This document shows positions 1 through 8,113 of a stretch of 64,000 bases of DNA, in pieces. Origin of the DNA: Sideroxyarcus emersonii (GTDB lineage Bacteria > Pseudomonadota > Gammaproteobacteria > Burkholderiales > Gallionellaceae). The stretch's first letter is position 1. The number at the start of each line of letters is the position of its first letter. A program made the translations under genes and the position numbers. The stretch is taken from assembly GCF_021654335.1 (NCBI RefSeq), contig NZ_AP023423.1, positions 1,425,001 through 1,489,000 of the forward strand, written 5' to 3'. A model generated the notes under the pieces. The model had not been told where the DNA came from, ran no database searches, and saw only the letters and a list, made by a program, of their open reading frames with translations.

Positions 1-2
1 TC

Positions 3-40
3 AAAAAACAAAAGACGTGTACTGGAGCAGCACACGTCTT
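3..40 (-). terminator. Rho-independent terminator after the nucleotidyl cyclase gene
   Basis: A perfect 9-bp inverted repeat (AAGACGTGT at 12-20 and ACACGTCTT at 32-40, 11-nt loop) is followed, in the minus direction, by a U-rich run (A3-A8 on the plus strand). It lies just beyond the stop codon at 67 and would end the leftward Liv/cyclase transcript. Confidence 0.75.
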
Positions 41-66
41 GCGATATCCGATGTCTTGTCCGCTGC

Positions 67-1044
67 TTATTTGGCCGCAGCCTTGGCGGGAACGATCTTG
101 GCCACGTAGTGCACGCAGATCGTCACTTCGCTATCCGACTTCAGTTCCTCGTCTGCCAGGCGTTCGCGTTCGCTGGCCAGGTCGAAGGTGATCCGGTTCC
201 CCTCCGCGTCCTTGATCAGCGAGAAGTCGGTCACTTCTATGCTGGTCAGGTGTCCCGGATTGACGATGCTCTTCCAGGACATCTTGATCTTGCATTTGTC
301 CTTGGCAGCCGGTTCGACCGGCATCTGGATCGAGTAGATGCTCGATACTTTCCTGATCTGCCCGTACGGCACGACACGTTCGACCTTTTCCCAGGTGTGC
401 GAATTGATCGGGGTCTTGGCGGATTCCGGGATGACCACGTCTTTCGAGCAGAAAACGGTATGCGGGGAATCTTCCGCGATGCTCCTGATGTAGACCTCTT
501 CCATGTGGAAGTCGCCTTGCAGCGCCTTGGGAATGACGTCGAGCAGGAAGGCGCCGTCGACCACGATCCCGCCCGGTTTGGCCAGGTCGTTCAGCCGGGA
601 CGCCAGGTTCAGGATCTGGCCGGAATAATCGATGACCTCCTCGCCCGCATACAGGCAGAACGCGGTGCCCCGCGCGACGCCAAAGCCTATCCTTTCGGGC
701 AGCGGATAGTTGATCATCAGATCGTCGGTGAACATGGTCGGGTAATCGTTGATCGCCTTCTGGCATTGCCGCAGCACGGACTCGGCGACCGACAGCAGGT
801 CGGCCTGGTCGTATTTGTACCTGAAGGCCATCAGCAGGCCGTCGCCGGTGGGCTTGGCAAACACCGCATCGGTGAAATACACGCTGAGCAGCTTCTCGTA
901 GAACTTGCGGATGAACATCGCGATCTCCGGCGCCTGGCGGCCGACGCTGAAGCCGGAGAAATTGCGTATGTCGCAGACGACGGCGATGACGAATTCCGAG
1001 CGCCCTTCCGCGTCCCTGAATTTCCTGATCATTTCTTCAAGCAT
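67..1044 (-). CDS. Class III adenylate/guanylate cyclase domain protein
   Basis: Predicted soluble nucleotidyl cyclase (cAMP or cGMP) of about 325 residues. The N-terminal half holds the class III catalytic domain: the first metal-binding segment reads VVCDIRNFSGFS, the second KPTGDGLLMAF, and the typical GYAxN-like region appears as GQILNLASRLNDLAKPGG. The C-terminal third has no domain I recognise. I chose the ATG at 1044 because AAGGG lies 6 bases upstream; an in-frame TTG at 1092 would add 16 residues. It lies 72 bases after the Liv transporter gene on the same strand and before a terminator, so it is probably the last gene of that operon. No membrane segment or receiver domain is visible. 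The nucleotide product cannot be decided from sequence alone. Confidence 0.82.
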   Translation of the reverse strand: MLEEMIRKFRDAEGRSEFVIAVVCDIRNFSGFSVGRQAPEIAMFIRKFYEKLLSVYFTDAVFAKPTGDGLLMAFRYKYDQADLLSVAESVLRQCQKAINDYPTMFTDDLMINYPLPERIGFGVARGTAFCLYAGEEVIDYSGQILNLASRLNDLAKPGGIVVDGAFLLDVIPKALQGDFHMEEVYIRSIAEDSPHTVFCSKDVVIPESAKTPINSHTWEKVERVVPYGQIRKVSSIYSIQMPVEPAAKDKCKIKMSWKSIVNPGHLTSIEVTDFSLIKDAEGNRITFDLASERERLADEELKSDSEVTICVHYVAKIVPAKAAAK

Positions 1045-1116
1045 CCCGATCCCTTTCCGAAAGCTGCCGTGCAGCCAGATGTTCGATGCCAAATCCAGGC
1101 TGATGCCTCCGTGCCG

Positions 1117-3783
1117 TCAACCCAGATAAGCCGCCAGTACGCGCTCGTTCTTGGCCAGTTCTTCCGGTGTGCCCTCGACGGCGATGCGGCCGTGCTCCAG
1201 CACGTAGGCATAGTCGGCCACCTCCAGCGCGCTCTTGGCAAACTGCTCGACCAGCAACATGGTGATGCCGGCCTCCTTCAGCTTGTTGATGATGACGAAG
1301 ACTTCCTGCACGATGACCGGTGCGAGGCCCATGGAAGGTTCGTCCAGCAGGATGATCTTGGGGTTGGCCATCAGCGCGCGCCCGATGGCCAGCATCTGCT
1401 GCTCGCCGCCGGACAGTGTGCCAGCCGCCTGCTTGCGTCTTTCGTGCAGGCGCGGGAAGAGCGCATAGACTTTTTCCAGGTCCGCACCGGCTTTGGATGC
1501 GAAGCCGAATACCTTGGGCAGGCGGGTATACGCGCCGAGCAGCAGGTTGTCCTCGACCGAGAGCGGCGCGAATATCTTGCGCCCTTCCGGCGAGTGCGCC
1601 AGACCGAGGCGCGAGATCCGGGAGGCGCCCAGATGCTGCACTTCCTTGCCATCCAGCAGCACCTTGCCCTTGCTCGGTTTCAGCATGCCGGACAGCACGC
1701 GCATGGCCGTGGTCTTGCCGGCGCCGTTCGCGCCGATCAGCGCGACCACGGAACCCGTCCTCACCTCGAAACTGGCGCCGCTCAGCACTTCGCTGGCGCC
1801 ATAGCCGGCATGCAGGTTTTCGACGCGCAGCATGGTGGATTCGCCGAGTTTCCTGGACGAGGTCGATGCTTCCTTGCTGTCGCCCAGATAAGCGGCGATC
1901 ACGTGGGGATCGCGCTTGACGTCATCGGGCAGGCCTTGCGCGATGATCTTTCCTTCGTCGAGGACGGTGACGAAATCGCAGACCTCGTTCACCACGCTCA
2001 TGTGGTGCTCGATCAGGATGGTGGTGATGCCGCGCGCGCGGATCTTGCGGACGATCTCGATGAGGTTCAAGACATCCGGATGCGCCAGGCCCGCAGCGGG
2101 TTCATCCAGGATCAGCAGCTTGGGTTTGCGCGCCAGCGCGCGCGCGATCTCCAGGAAGCGCTGTGCACCGTATGGCAGGTCCTTGGCCTTGGTCCTCGCC
2201 TCGTTCGCCAGGCCGACCAGTTCGAGCAGGGCCAGCGCATCCGCCTGTGCCTTGTGTTCCTCGCCGTAGGCGAAACCCAGCAGGACGAGCGGCAGCGATT
2301 TCCTGTATGCGCCTTCGCAGGCGACCATGACGTTTTCGAGCGCGCTCAATTCGGCGAACAACTGCAGGTTCTGGAAGGTGCGTGCGACCCCGGCCCTGGA
2401 TACCTTGAACAGGCTGCCTTTGGGCAGGTCTTCGCCGCGCAGTCGCAACTGCCCTGCACTCGGCGCATACAGGCCGGAGATGACGTTCACCAGCGTGCTC
2501 TTGCCGGAACCGTTGGGGCCGATCAACCCGTGCACATGGCCGGCCAGCACTTGCATCGACACGCCGTCCACCGCCTTGATGCCGCCGAAGTGGCGTTTGA
2601 CCTCGACGAGCTCCAGCAGCAGCCCGCTCTCTTCTTTTTTCGGCAGTACCGATTCCAGCGTGGAAGGCGCGGGCAAGGGACGTGCAGGCACCTTGAACAG
2701 CCGCGACAACTGTTTGCCGGCGAAGCCCATCAAACCTTCGGGCAAGCCCACCACGACCGAGAACAGCATCAGCGCGAAGATCGCCTTGCGCCAGTCTTCG
2801 GTATTCACCACCAGCAGGCTGCCGGCAACCAGCAGGGTCATGCTGACGATGGGGGCCGCGACCTGGAAAGTGATCTTGCGCTGCTTGCGGAAGGTGACCG
2901 TTCCTGCCATCAGCGCGAAAAACAGCCCGATGAAGGAGAACACCTGGAACAGCGAGCGGTTGGACAGCAGGTTGGGCAGCAGCACGATCAGGCAGGCGCC
3001 GACGAACGCGCCCCACAGGCTCTTGCGCCCGCCCAGCACCACGCCGAGCAGCAGGATCACCATCAGTTCATAGACGAAGCTGTTCGGCTGCAGGAACTGG
3101 AAATTGAAGGCGTACAGGCCGCCGGCCAAACCGCCCAGCCCGGAACCGAGCGCAAACGCCGCCACCTTGTGGCGGAATACGCCAACTCCCATCGCATCGG
3201 TGGCAATGGGGCTGTCGCGCAATGCCTCGAACGCCCTGCCCCATTGCGAATGCAGCAGGTTCTTCATGGCGACCCAGGTGAATGCCAGCAGGACCAGGCA
3301 CAGCCAGAAGAAACTCTGCGGATCGAGATGGAAGCCGAACAGCAGCGGCCGGTCCACCTGCAGCCCCTGCGCGCCTTGCGTGATGCTCTCGAGTTCGTTC
3401 AGCGTCGTGGCGGTCAGTGCGGAGAAACTGAGCGTGGCCAGCGCGAATTGCGGCCCTTCCAGGCGCAACGCAGGGAAAGCAAGCAAGCCGCCGAACGCAA
3501 AGCCGACCAGCAGGCTGGCCAGCAAGGCGGGCAACAGGGTGAAGCCGAACGTCATCACGCACAAGCCGCCGGCATAGGCACCCAGGCCGAGGAAGGCAGC
3601 GTGCGCGAGGTTCACCTGCCCCAGATAGCCGACGCTGACGTCGAGCCCGATCAGCAGGATGCCGTAGATGGCCAGCAGCGTCAGCAGTCCCAGTACATAG
3701 GCGTTGCTGACAGCAAGCGGGATGCAGGCAAGAAGGATGAAGGCGACGAGTTCTGCGCCATTGACGAGCAGGATTCTTTTCAA
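1117..3783 (-). CDS. Fused branched-chain amino acid ABC transporter: LivM permease + LivG ATPase + LivF ATPase
   Basis: An 888-residue three-part fusion. Residues 1 to about 360 are a hydrophobic LivM-type permease. Residues about 388-635 form a LivG-type ATPase with Walker A GPNGSGKST (422-430), signature LPYGAQR and Walker B LLILDEPAAGL. Residues about 651-888 form a LivF-type ATPase with Walker A GANGAGKTT, signature LSGGEQQ and Walker B ILLDEPSMGL. These parts are normally separate genes. The only start reaching the permease N-terminus is TTG at 3783, one base after the livH stop, so translation is probably coupled. An internal ATG at 1833 sits exactly at the start of the LivF part but has no good ribosome binding site. 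With LivH and the binding protein it completes an importer for branched-chain amino acids, amides or urea-like substrates. Confidence 0.92.
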   Translation of the reverse strand: MKRILLVNGAELVAFILLACIPLAVSNAYVLGLLTLLAIYGILLIGLDVSVGYLGQVNLAHAAFLGLGAYAGGLCVMTFGFTLLPALLASLLVGFAFGGLLAFPALRLEGPQFALATLSFSALTATTLNELESITQGAQGLQVDRPLLFGFHLDPQSFFWLCLVLLAFTWVAMKNLLHSQWGRAFEALRDSPIATDAMGVGVFRHKVAAFALGSGLGGLAGGLYAFNFQFLQPNSFVYELMVILLLGVVLGGRKSLWGAFVGACLIVLLPNLLSNRSLFQVFSFIGLFFALMAGTVTFRKQRKITFQVAAPIVSMTLLVAGSLLVVNTEDWRKAIFALMLFSVVVGLPEGLMGFAGKQLSRLFKVPARPLPAPSTLESVLPKKEESGLLLELVEVKRHFGGIKAVDGVSMQVLAGHVHGLIGPNGSGKSTLVNVISGLYAPSAGQLRLRGEDLPKGSLFKVSRAGVARTFQNLQLFAELSALENVMVACEGAYRKSLPLVLLGFAYGEEHKAQADALALLELVGLANEARTKAKDLPYGAQRFLEIARALARKPKLLILDEPAAGLAHPDVLNLIEIVRKIRARGITTILIEHHMSVVNEVCDFVTVLDEGKIIAQGLPDDVKRDPHVIAAYLGDSKEASTSSRKLGESTMLRVENLHAGYGASEVLSGASFEVRTGSVVALIGANGAGKTTAMRVLSGMLKPSKGKVLLDGKEVQHLGASRISRLGLAHSPEGRKIFAPLSVEDNLLLGAYTRLPKVFGFASKAGADLEKVYALFPRLHERRKQAAGTLSGGEQQMLAIGRALMANPKIILLDEPSMGLAPVIVQEVFVIINKLKEAGITMLLVEQFAKSALEVADYAYVLEHGRIAVEGTPEELAKNERVLAAYLG

Positions 3784-3784
3784 C

Positions 3785-4657
3785 TTATACTTTCCTTATG
3801 CTGGCCTTGCCAAACACCCCGTTGGGTTTCATGGCCAGAGCCAAAATGAGCAGGATCAGGCCGGGTGCTTCGCGCCAGCCGCTGCCGATATAGAAACTTG
3901 CCAGGCTTTCCAGCGCTCCCAGGAACAGGCCGATCAGCACCACGCCGAAGCCGGAATCGAGCCCGGCCACCACGGCCACGGAGAACGCTTTCAGGATGAG
4001 CGCCGACGCCATGGTCGGGCCGACAGTGGTGATGGGGGAAACCAGGATGCCGGCCATCGCGGCGACCATGCCGGACAATCCGTATGAGAGCATGATGGTT
4101 CGCTTCGCCGAGATGCCCATCAGTTCGGCCGCATCGCGATCGGCGGAGACCGCCTCGAACGCCTTGCCCCACAGGGTCTTGCGTTTGAACAGTTCGATCA
4201 GGCCCATCACCGACAGCACTCCGATCGCGACCGACAGTTCGACCGGCGTGACGCTGATACCGAAGAAATGCATGGGGTCGGAAGAAATCGGCGTCGGGAA
4301 GGGATGATCGTCCCTGCCCCAGATGTTCTCGGCCGCGGAAAACCCGAACAGGCCGAGGATGATGGTCATCAATATCCAGCCTTCGCTCTTCTGTTCGAGT
4401 GCTAGACGCACGGCCAGGCGTTCCACCACCAGACCGAGCAGGACTCCGCACAGCAGGCCGGCGGGGACCATCAGCCAGTAAGGCAGCCCAAGGTTGAGCA
4501 AGGTCAGGCTGATGAAGGCCGAGAGCATGACCAGCTCGCCCTGGCCGAAGTTGATGCTTTTGCTGGTGGCAAACGTGAGTTGAAAGCCATAGGCGATCAG
4601 AGCGTAAACGAGGCCCATCAGGGCCCCGCTTACCCCCATTTGGAGGACTACATCCAT
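3785..4657 (-). CDS. livH: Branched-chain amino acid ABC transporter permease, LivH family
   Basis: A 290-residue integral membrane permease with the family N-terminus (MGVSGALMGLVYALIAYGFQ) and the motif INFGQGELVMLSAF that aligns with the LivH EAA-like region. It forms the membrane channel with the LivM part of the downstream fusion protein. It lies 3 bases after the binding-protein gene and 1 base before the fusion gene, in a tight operon. Substrate is not fixed by sequence: LivH, UrtB and amide-transporter permeases are close relatives. Confidence 0.9.
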   Translation of the reverse strand: MDVVLQMGVSGALMGLVYALIAYGFQLTFATSKSINFGQGELVMLSAFISLTLLNLGLPYWLMVPAGLLCGVLLGLVVERLAVRLALEQKSEGWILMTIILGLFGFSAAENIWGRDDHPFPTPISSDPMHFFGISVTPVELSVAIGVLSVMGLIELFKRKTLWGKAFEAVSADRDAAELMGISAKRTIMLSYGLSGMVAAMAGILVSPITTVGPTMASALILKAFSVAVVAGLDSGFGVVLIGLFLGALESLASFYIGSGWREAPGLILLILALAMKPNGVFGKASIRKV

Positions 4658-4660
4658 GGA

Positions 4661-5890
4661 TTACTTCTCTTGCTTGATGAGGCGTTGCTTGTCGGCTTCG
4701 TTCGCAAAGACCACTCGACCATCCTTGACCATACCCATGACCGCATTCTCGCGACGGAAGGCTTCGTGGGTCTGCTCGTCAGCCGGGTTCCACTTCGAGA
4801 ACGGGTGCTTCCAGGTGGCGATCACGCCCTTGACCGGCTCCTTCAGGTCTTCCAGCGCTTCCTTGATCTTCCTGGTGTCGGTGCTTTGCGCCTGCTTCAC
4901 CGCAGCGGCAAAGATATACACGGCGTCGTAGCCCTGCGCGGCGGAAACCGGGGAAGGGATGCGATCGACCTTGTAGGATTTGTGATAGCCGTCGATGAAA
5001 CTGCGGGCTTTCGCCGTGATGGGCTCTTCGATGAAGGTCTGCGGCATCAAGGTACCGTTGCCATTCTTGCCGGCATTGTCGATATAGTTCGACATCGACA
5101 GCGTCCAGCCGCCGATCAGCGGCACTTTCAGGCCGATCTTGTCCATGCCGTTGGCGACTGCGGCGAGTTCGGGACCGATACCCCAGATCAGGATCGCCTG
5201 TGCACCGGCTGTCTTGGCCTTGAGCAATTGCGCCGTCATGTCCTTGTCGCCGATGTTGAACTTCTCGGTGGCAACCACTTCCAGCTTGTTGCCCTGGGCC
5301 TTGATCTGCGCCAGCAGGTCGTCGCGACCGGAGACGCCGTAGTTGGTCGAATCGTGCAGGAGCGCAACCTTGGTGAGCTTGCGATTGATCGCCTCTTCCA
5401 CCACCATGGCAGCCTGGATGCCGTCATGTGCGGCAAAGCGGAAGATGGACAGGTCTTTCGGGCCCGGCTTGTCAGTCTTGTCTGCCCACTGCGTCATTGA
5501 GGCGGAGCCTGCCGCCGGAGTGATGATCTTGGTGATGCCTTTTTCCTGCAGATGCTTGTCGCCCGCCATCACGACGCCGGTATTGACCGAGCCGATCACG
5601 CCGGAAAGGTCGTCCATCGAAGCGAGTTCCTGGGCAACCAGCGCACCGCGGTCGTTCTTGCCTTCGTCATCGCGCTCGATGACCTCGATCTTCAGTTTCT
5701 TGCCGCCGACGGCGATACCGCCTGCCGCGTTGATTTCGGCGATGGCCAGTTTTGCACCGTCGCGCATGGATGCGCCCATCGGAGCAGAACCGCCGGAAAA
5801 GGGGCCGGTGATAGCCAGCTTGATCGAATCGGCTGCATACACCTGTGCAGCGCATCCAAGCAAGAGCATTGAAAGCAGAGTTTTCTTCAT
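4661..5890 (-). CDS. livK: Periplasmic branched-chain amino acid/amide-binding protein, LivK family
   Basis: A 409-residue solute-binding protein with a Sec signal peptide (about residues 1-20, cleavage after VYAA) and the type I periplasmic-binding fold of the Leu/Ile/Val-binding family (IKLAITGPFSGGSAPMGASM near the N-terminus; GGIAVGGKKLKIE). First gene of the transporter operon. The ATG at 5890 is preceded by GGGGGAA. It captures the ligand and delivers it to LivH/LivM. The ligand could be an amino acid, amide or short-chain compound. Confidence 0.9.
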   Translation of the reverse strand: MKKTLLSMLLLGCAAQVYAADSIKLAITGPFSGGSAPMGASMRDGAKLAIAEINAAGGIAVGGKKLKIEVIERDDEGKNDRGALVAQELASMDDLSGVIGSVNTGVVMAGDKHLQEKGITKIITPAAGSASMTQWADKTDKPGPKDLSIFRFAAHDGIQAAMVVEEAINRKLTKVALLHDSTNYGVSGRDDLLAQIKAQGNKLEVVATEKFNIGDKDMTAQLLKAKTAGAQAILIWGIGPELAAVANGMDKIGLKVPLIGGWTLSMSNYIDNAGKNGNGTLMPQTFIEEPITAKARSFIDGYHKSYKVDRIPSPVSAAQGYDAVYIFAAAVKQAQSTDTRKIKEALEDLKEPVKGVIATWKHPFSKWNPADEQTHEAFRRENAVMGMVKDGRVVFANEADKQRLIKQEK

Positions 5891-6267
5891 TTTTTCCCCC
5901 GGGAATTAAAACAACAATGTAAGGATAGACGGGCCATTCTAACTTGAATCACGATTTTTGCCAGTACAGCGCCGGAAGGCTGTCCCTTAGATGCAACAAC
6001 ATGAAAATATTGTCCAGAAGTGCGCCCCCATATTCAAACGGCGATCATGAATTGTGACAACGCCATGTTGAAAGAGCGATTCTTGTGAATATTGCTGCTT
6101 AGAGTCGGTCGCGATTTGTCCGACATCTGATAAGTGTATTTATAATCAATTGCTTATTAAAAATATTGTTCTCAAGAAGAGGCTCGGCGCTCCTCATTCA
6201 GAATGACGATACGTCGCAACGAGGCTCCACCGATGCCAGGGCACTCATTCGCTGCGTTCTGCGAAGG
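5891..6267. other. Intergenic region upstream of livK, no gene seen
   Basis: This 377-base gap must hold the leftward livK promoter and the 3' end of the cytochrome gene transcript. An AT-rich stretch at 6125-6175 includes TATAAT at 6141-6146 (plus strand) with TTGTCC 19 bases upstream, but no plus-strand gene follows. No convincing hairpin, small ORF with a ribosome binding site, or repeat was found. Confidence 0.4.
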
Positions 6268-6675
6268 TTATTTCTTGGGGGGAATCGACAGGATGAAATT
6301 GACGATATTGGTGATTTCTTTCGCATGAATTCCCTGCGGATCGTTGGGCGCCATGGGAATGTATTCGTTCCACTCGCCTTTGCCGCCCTTTGATATCTTC
6401 TTCACCAACCCGGCTACCAGCGGCAGCTTCTCGCCTTCACTGTCGATATTGAATCCCTTGTAGGCATAGCTGGTCTGGCCGCGATATCGATCGGCTACGT
6501 CCTGCCAGGCAGGCCCGAATTTGGTTCGCGTCCAGCCGTGACAAGCATCGCATCCAAGCATCCTGACCTGCGACTGTATTTCCGGAGGTATTTCGATTCT
6601 GAGGACTTCGGCTGCATGGGCAGTCATGCTGACCATCATCGTTGCAATCAACATTGCCCATTTGATGTGCGACAT
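6268..6675 (-). CDS. Small periplasmic class I cytochrome c
   Basis: A 135-residue secreted monohaem cytochrome. Signal peptide about residues 1-21 (MSHIKWAM to MTAHAA). The haem-binding site CDACH follows MLG, and a methionine in the PMAPND segment is the likely distal ligand. The architecture resembles the cytochrome encoded just upstream at 6855-7172, with an insertion containing TSYAYKGFNIDSEGEK. I chose the ATG at 6675 because GGAGGT lies 7 bases upstream and a signal peptide starts there; an in-frame upstream extension lacks these. Probably a soluble electron carrier for a terminal oxidase or for lithotrophic electron flow. Its donor is unknown. Confidence 0.85.
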   Translation of the reverse strand: MSHIKWAMLIATMMVSMTAHAAEVLRIEIPPEIQSQVRMLGCDACHGWTRTKFGPAWQDVADRYRGQTSYAYKGFNIDSEGEKLPLVAGLVKKISKGGKGEWNEYIPMAPNDPQGIHAKEITNIVNFILSIPPKK

Positions 6676-6854
6676 GCCCACCTCCAGTATTTCAGTCAAT
6701 CTGCTCACCGCTGCGTGCTGCCTGAGTTCCGGCGATCTCGCTTGCGGCTGAATGCGGCCTTTTACATTCGACATCAGGGCGCCATGATCGGACAAAACCC
6801 GTTGCGCGGCCTTGCCTCGGCATGACGCTCCTGAAAAGTTGCAGCAACAACGCC

Positions 6855-7172
6855 CTACTTCAACCCGGCGATAAATTCCGACAGGCTCTTGATCTCGGCA
6901 TCCGTTGCACCCATGCCCTTGGGCGGCATGTTGCCCATCTTCCAGCCGAATGCGCCACCCTTGGTTACATTGGCAGCTATCTTGCCGGCCGCATCCTTGT
7001 CGCCTTTATATTTCTTGGCCACATCCTTCCATGCCGGGCCGACCATCTTGTTGTCGATGGAATGGCAGGCGCCGCATTTTGCCTTGCCAGCCGCCGGCAT
7101 GTCTGCCGCCAGAGTGGAGCCTGCAACCACCAGACCGATTGATGCGACCATGCTGATCAGAATAGTTTTCAT
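6855..7172 (-). CDS. Cytochrome c class I (c551/c8-like)
   Basis: A 105-residue monohaem cytochrome with a Sec signal peptide (residues 1-22, ending STLAA), haem site CGACHS, the VGPAWKDVAKKY segment typical of c551/c8 proteins, and a distal methionine in GNMPPKGMG. Mature size about 83 residues, normal for the family. A periplasmic electron shuttle to a cytochrome c oxidase or nitrite/peroxide reductase. An AGGAGAT element precedes the ATG, at the long spacing of 11 bases. Confidence 0.92.
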   Translation of the reverse strand: MKTILISMVASIGLVVAGSTLAADMPAAGKAKCGACHSIDNKMVGPAWKDVAKKYKGDKDAAGKIAANVTKGGAFGWKMGNMPPKGMGATDAEIKSLSEFIAGLK

Positions 7173-7550
7173 AGTTCTTTGATCTCCTGATTATTCGTTG
7201 AATGCAAGTAATATTCCAAAAACCACCCTTATATCAGCCGACATACAAGAAGCAACCGATATGTAAACCAATTAGGCACGCACCCCAGATCGAAGTCCAT
7301 ACCTATAAGGTATGTAGGCGTATAACTCTTTTGAGGTACTTTATTGTCCTGCATAATTGTCAAGTATCGCCCAAGGAAGTCCCGGTGGATCATGAGTACG
7401 CTGGGCGTACGGAATGATGCTACCGCGAAAAACTCTTGTGCAGCAACCCGTACGGTGACTATGATTTGCCGCGGCCTCGGCTCCGCACAGGGGCGGTCCC
7501 GGCATGCTTCCTGCGACTGCTGAAAGCCATGCCGGAGCGAAAGGAGCAAT
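7173..7550. other. Divergent intergenic region between the cytochrome c gene and msrA
   Basis: This 378-base region must carry the promoters of both neighbours. It contains two short perfect dyads: CATACCT/AGGTATG (7298-7314, 3-base centre) and GTACGC/GCGTAC (7396-7410), plus CCGTACGG (7448-7455). Any could be an operator, but none matches a site I can name. In-frame stretches here have no plausible start or codon signal. Confidence 0.4.
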
Positions 7551-8063
7551 ATGATGAACGACACCAGCCAGACAGCTTACCTTGCGGGCGGATGTTTCTG
7601 GGGCATGGAGGAACTGGTGCGCCAGATCGATGGCGTGCTGGAAACAACCGTCGGCTATACCGGTGGCGCCACACAGGATCCCACCTATGAGACGGTCAAA
7701 ATGGGCAACAGCGGCCATGCCGAATCGCTGAAGATCGTGTTCGATCCGCGACGGCTGACCTACCGCCACCTGCTGTTCGAATTTTTCCGCATGCACAATC
7801 CGACCACGCCCAATCGGCAAGGTAACGACATCGGTACACAATACCGCTCGGCGATTTTTTATCTCGACGAGATGCAGAAGCACACCGCAGAGGAAGTGAT
7901 CAGGACGGTGGAAGCTTCAGGCGAATGGAAAGCCAGGCTGGTCACCGAAGTTGTGCCTTATCGCGCTTTCTACCGTGCCGAGGAATATCACCAGAAATAC
8001 CTGGTCAAGCACCCTCATGGTTACACCTGCCATTATGTAAGGCGAATGGAATTGGGAGAATAA
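7551..8063 (+). CDS. msrA: Peptide-methionine (S)-S-oxide reductase MsrA
   Basis: A 170-residue enzyme that repairs oxidised methionine by reducing methionine-S-sulfoxide. The catalytic motif GGCFWGME places the nucleophilic cysteine at residue 15; the family segments GYTGG, GHAE and YRSAIF follow in the right order. The start ATGATG at 7551 is preceded by AAGGAG. It stands alone on the plus strand. No MsrB domain is fused and no signal peptide is seen, so it acts in the cytoplasm. Confidence 0.95.
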   Translation: MMNDTSQTAYLAGGCFWGMEELVRQIDGVLETTVGYTGGATQDPTYETVKMGNSGHAESLKIVFDPRRLTYRHLLFEFFRMHNPTTPNRQGNDIGTQYRSAIFYLDEMQKHTAEEVIRTVEASGEWKARLVTEVVPYRAFYRAEEYHQKYLVKHPHGYTCHYVRRMELGE

Positions 8064-8113
8064 AACCCGAATCGGATCGTCTGACCAAGGCATATCGCCG
8101 AAACGCGAACAGG

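Noticed and set aside
109..3849. A 1246-codon open frame on the plus strand
   Set aside because: It runs antisense to the Liv fusion and cyclase genes, has a His/Gln/Asp-rich low-quality product and no domain; it is a composition artefact of high-GC coding DNA.
6116..6146. TTGTCC-N19-TATAAT plus-strand promoter
   Set aside because: Spacing is poor and no plus-strand gene follows before msrA; likely chance in AT-rich DNA.
7229..7564. Minus-strand 111-codon frame upstream of msrA
   Set aside because: No ribosome binding site, no domain, and it overlaps the msrA start; taken as non-coding.
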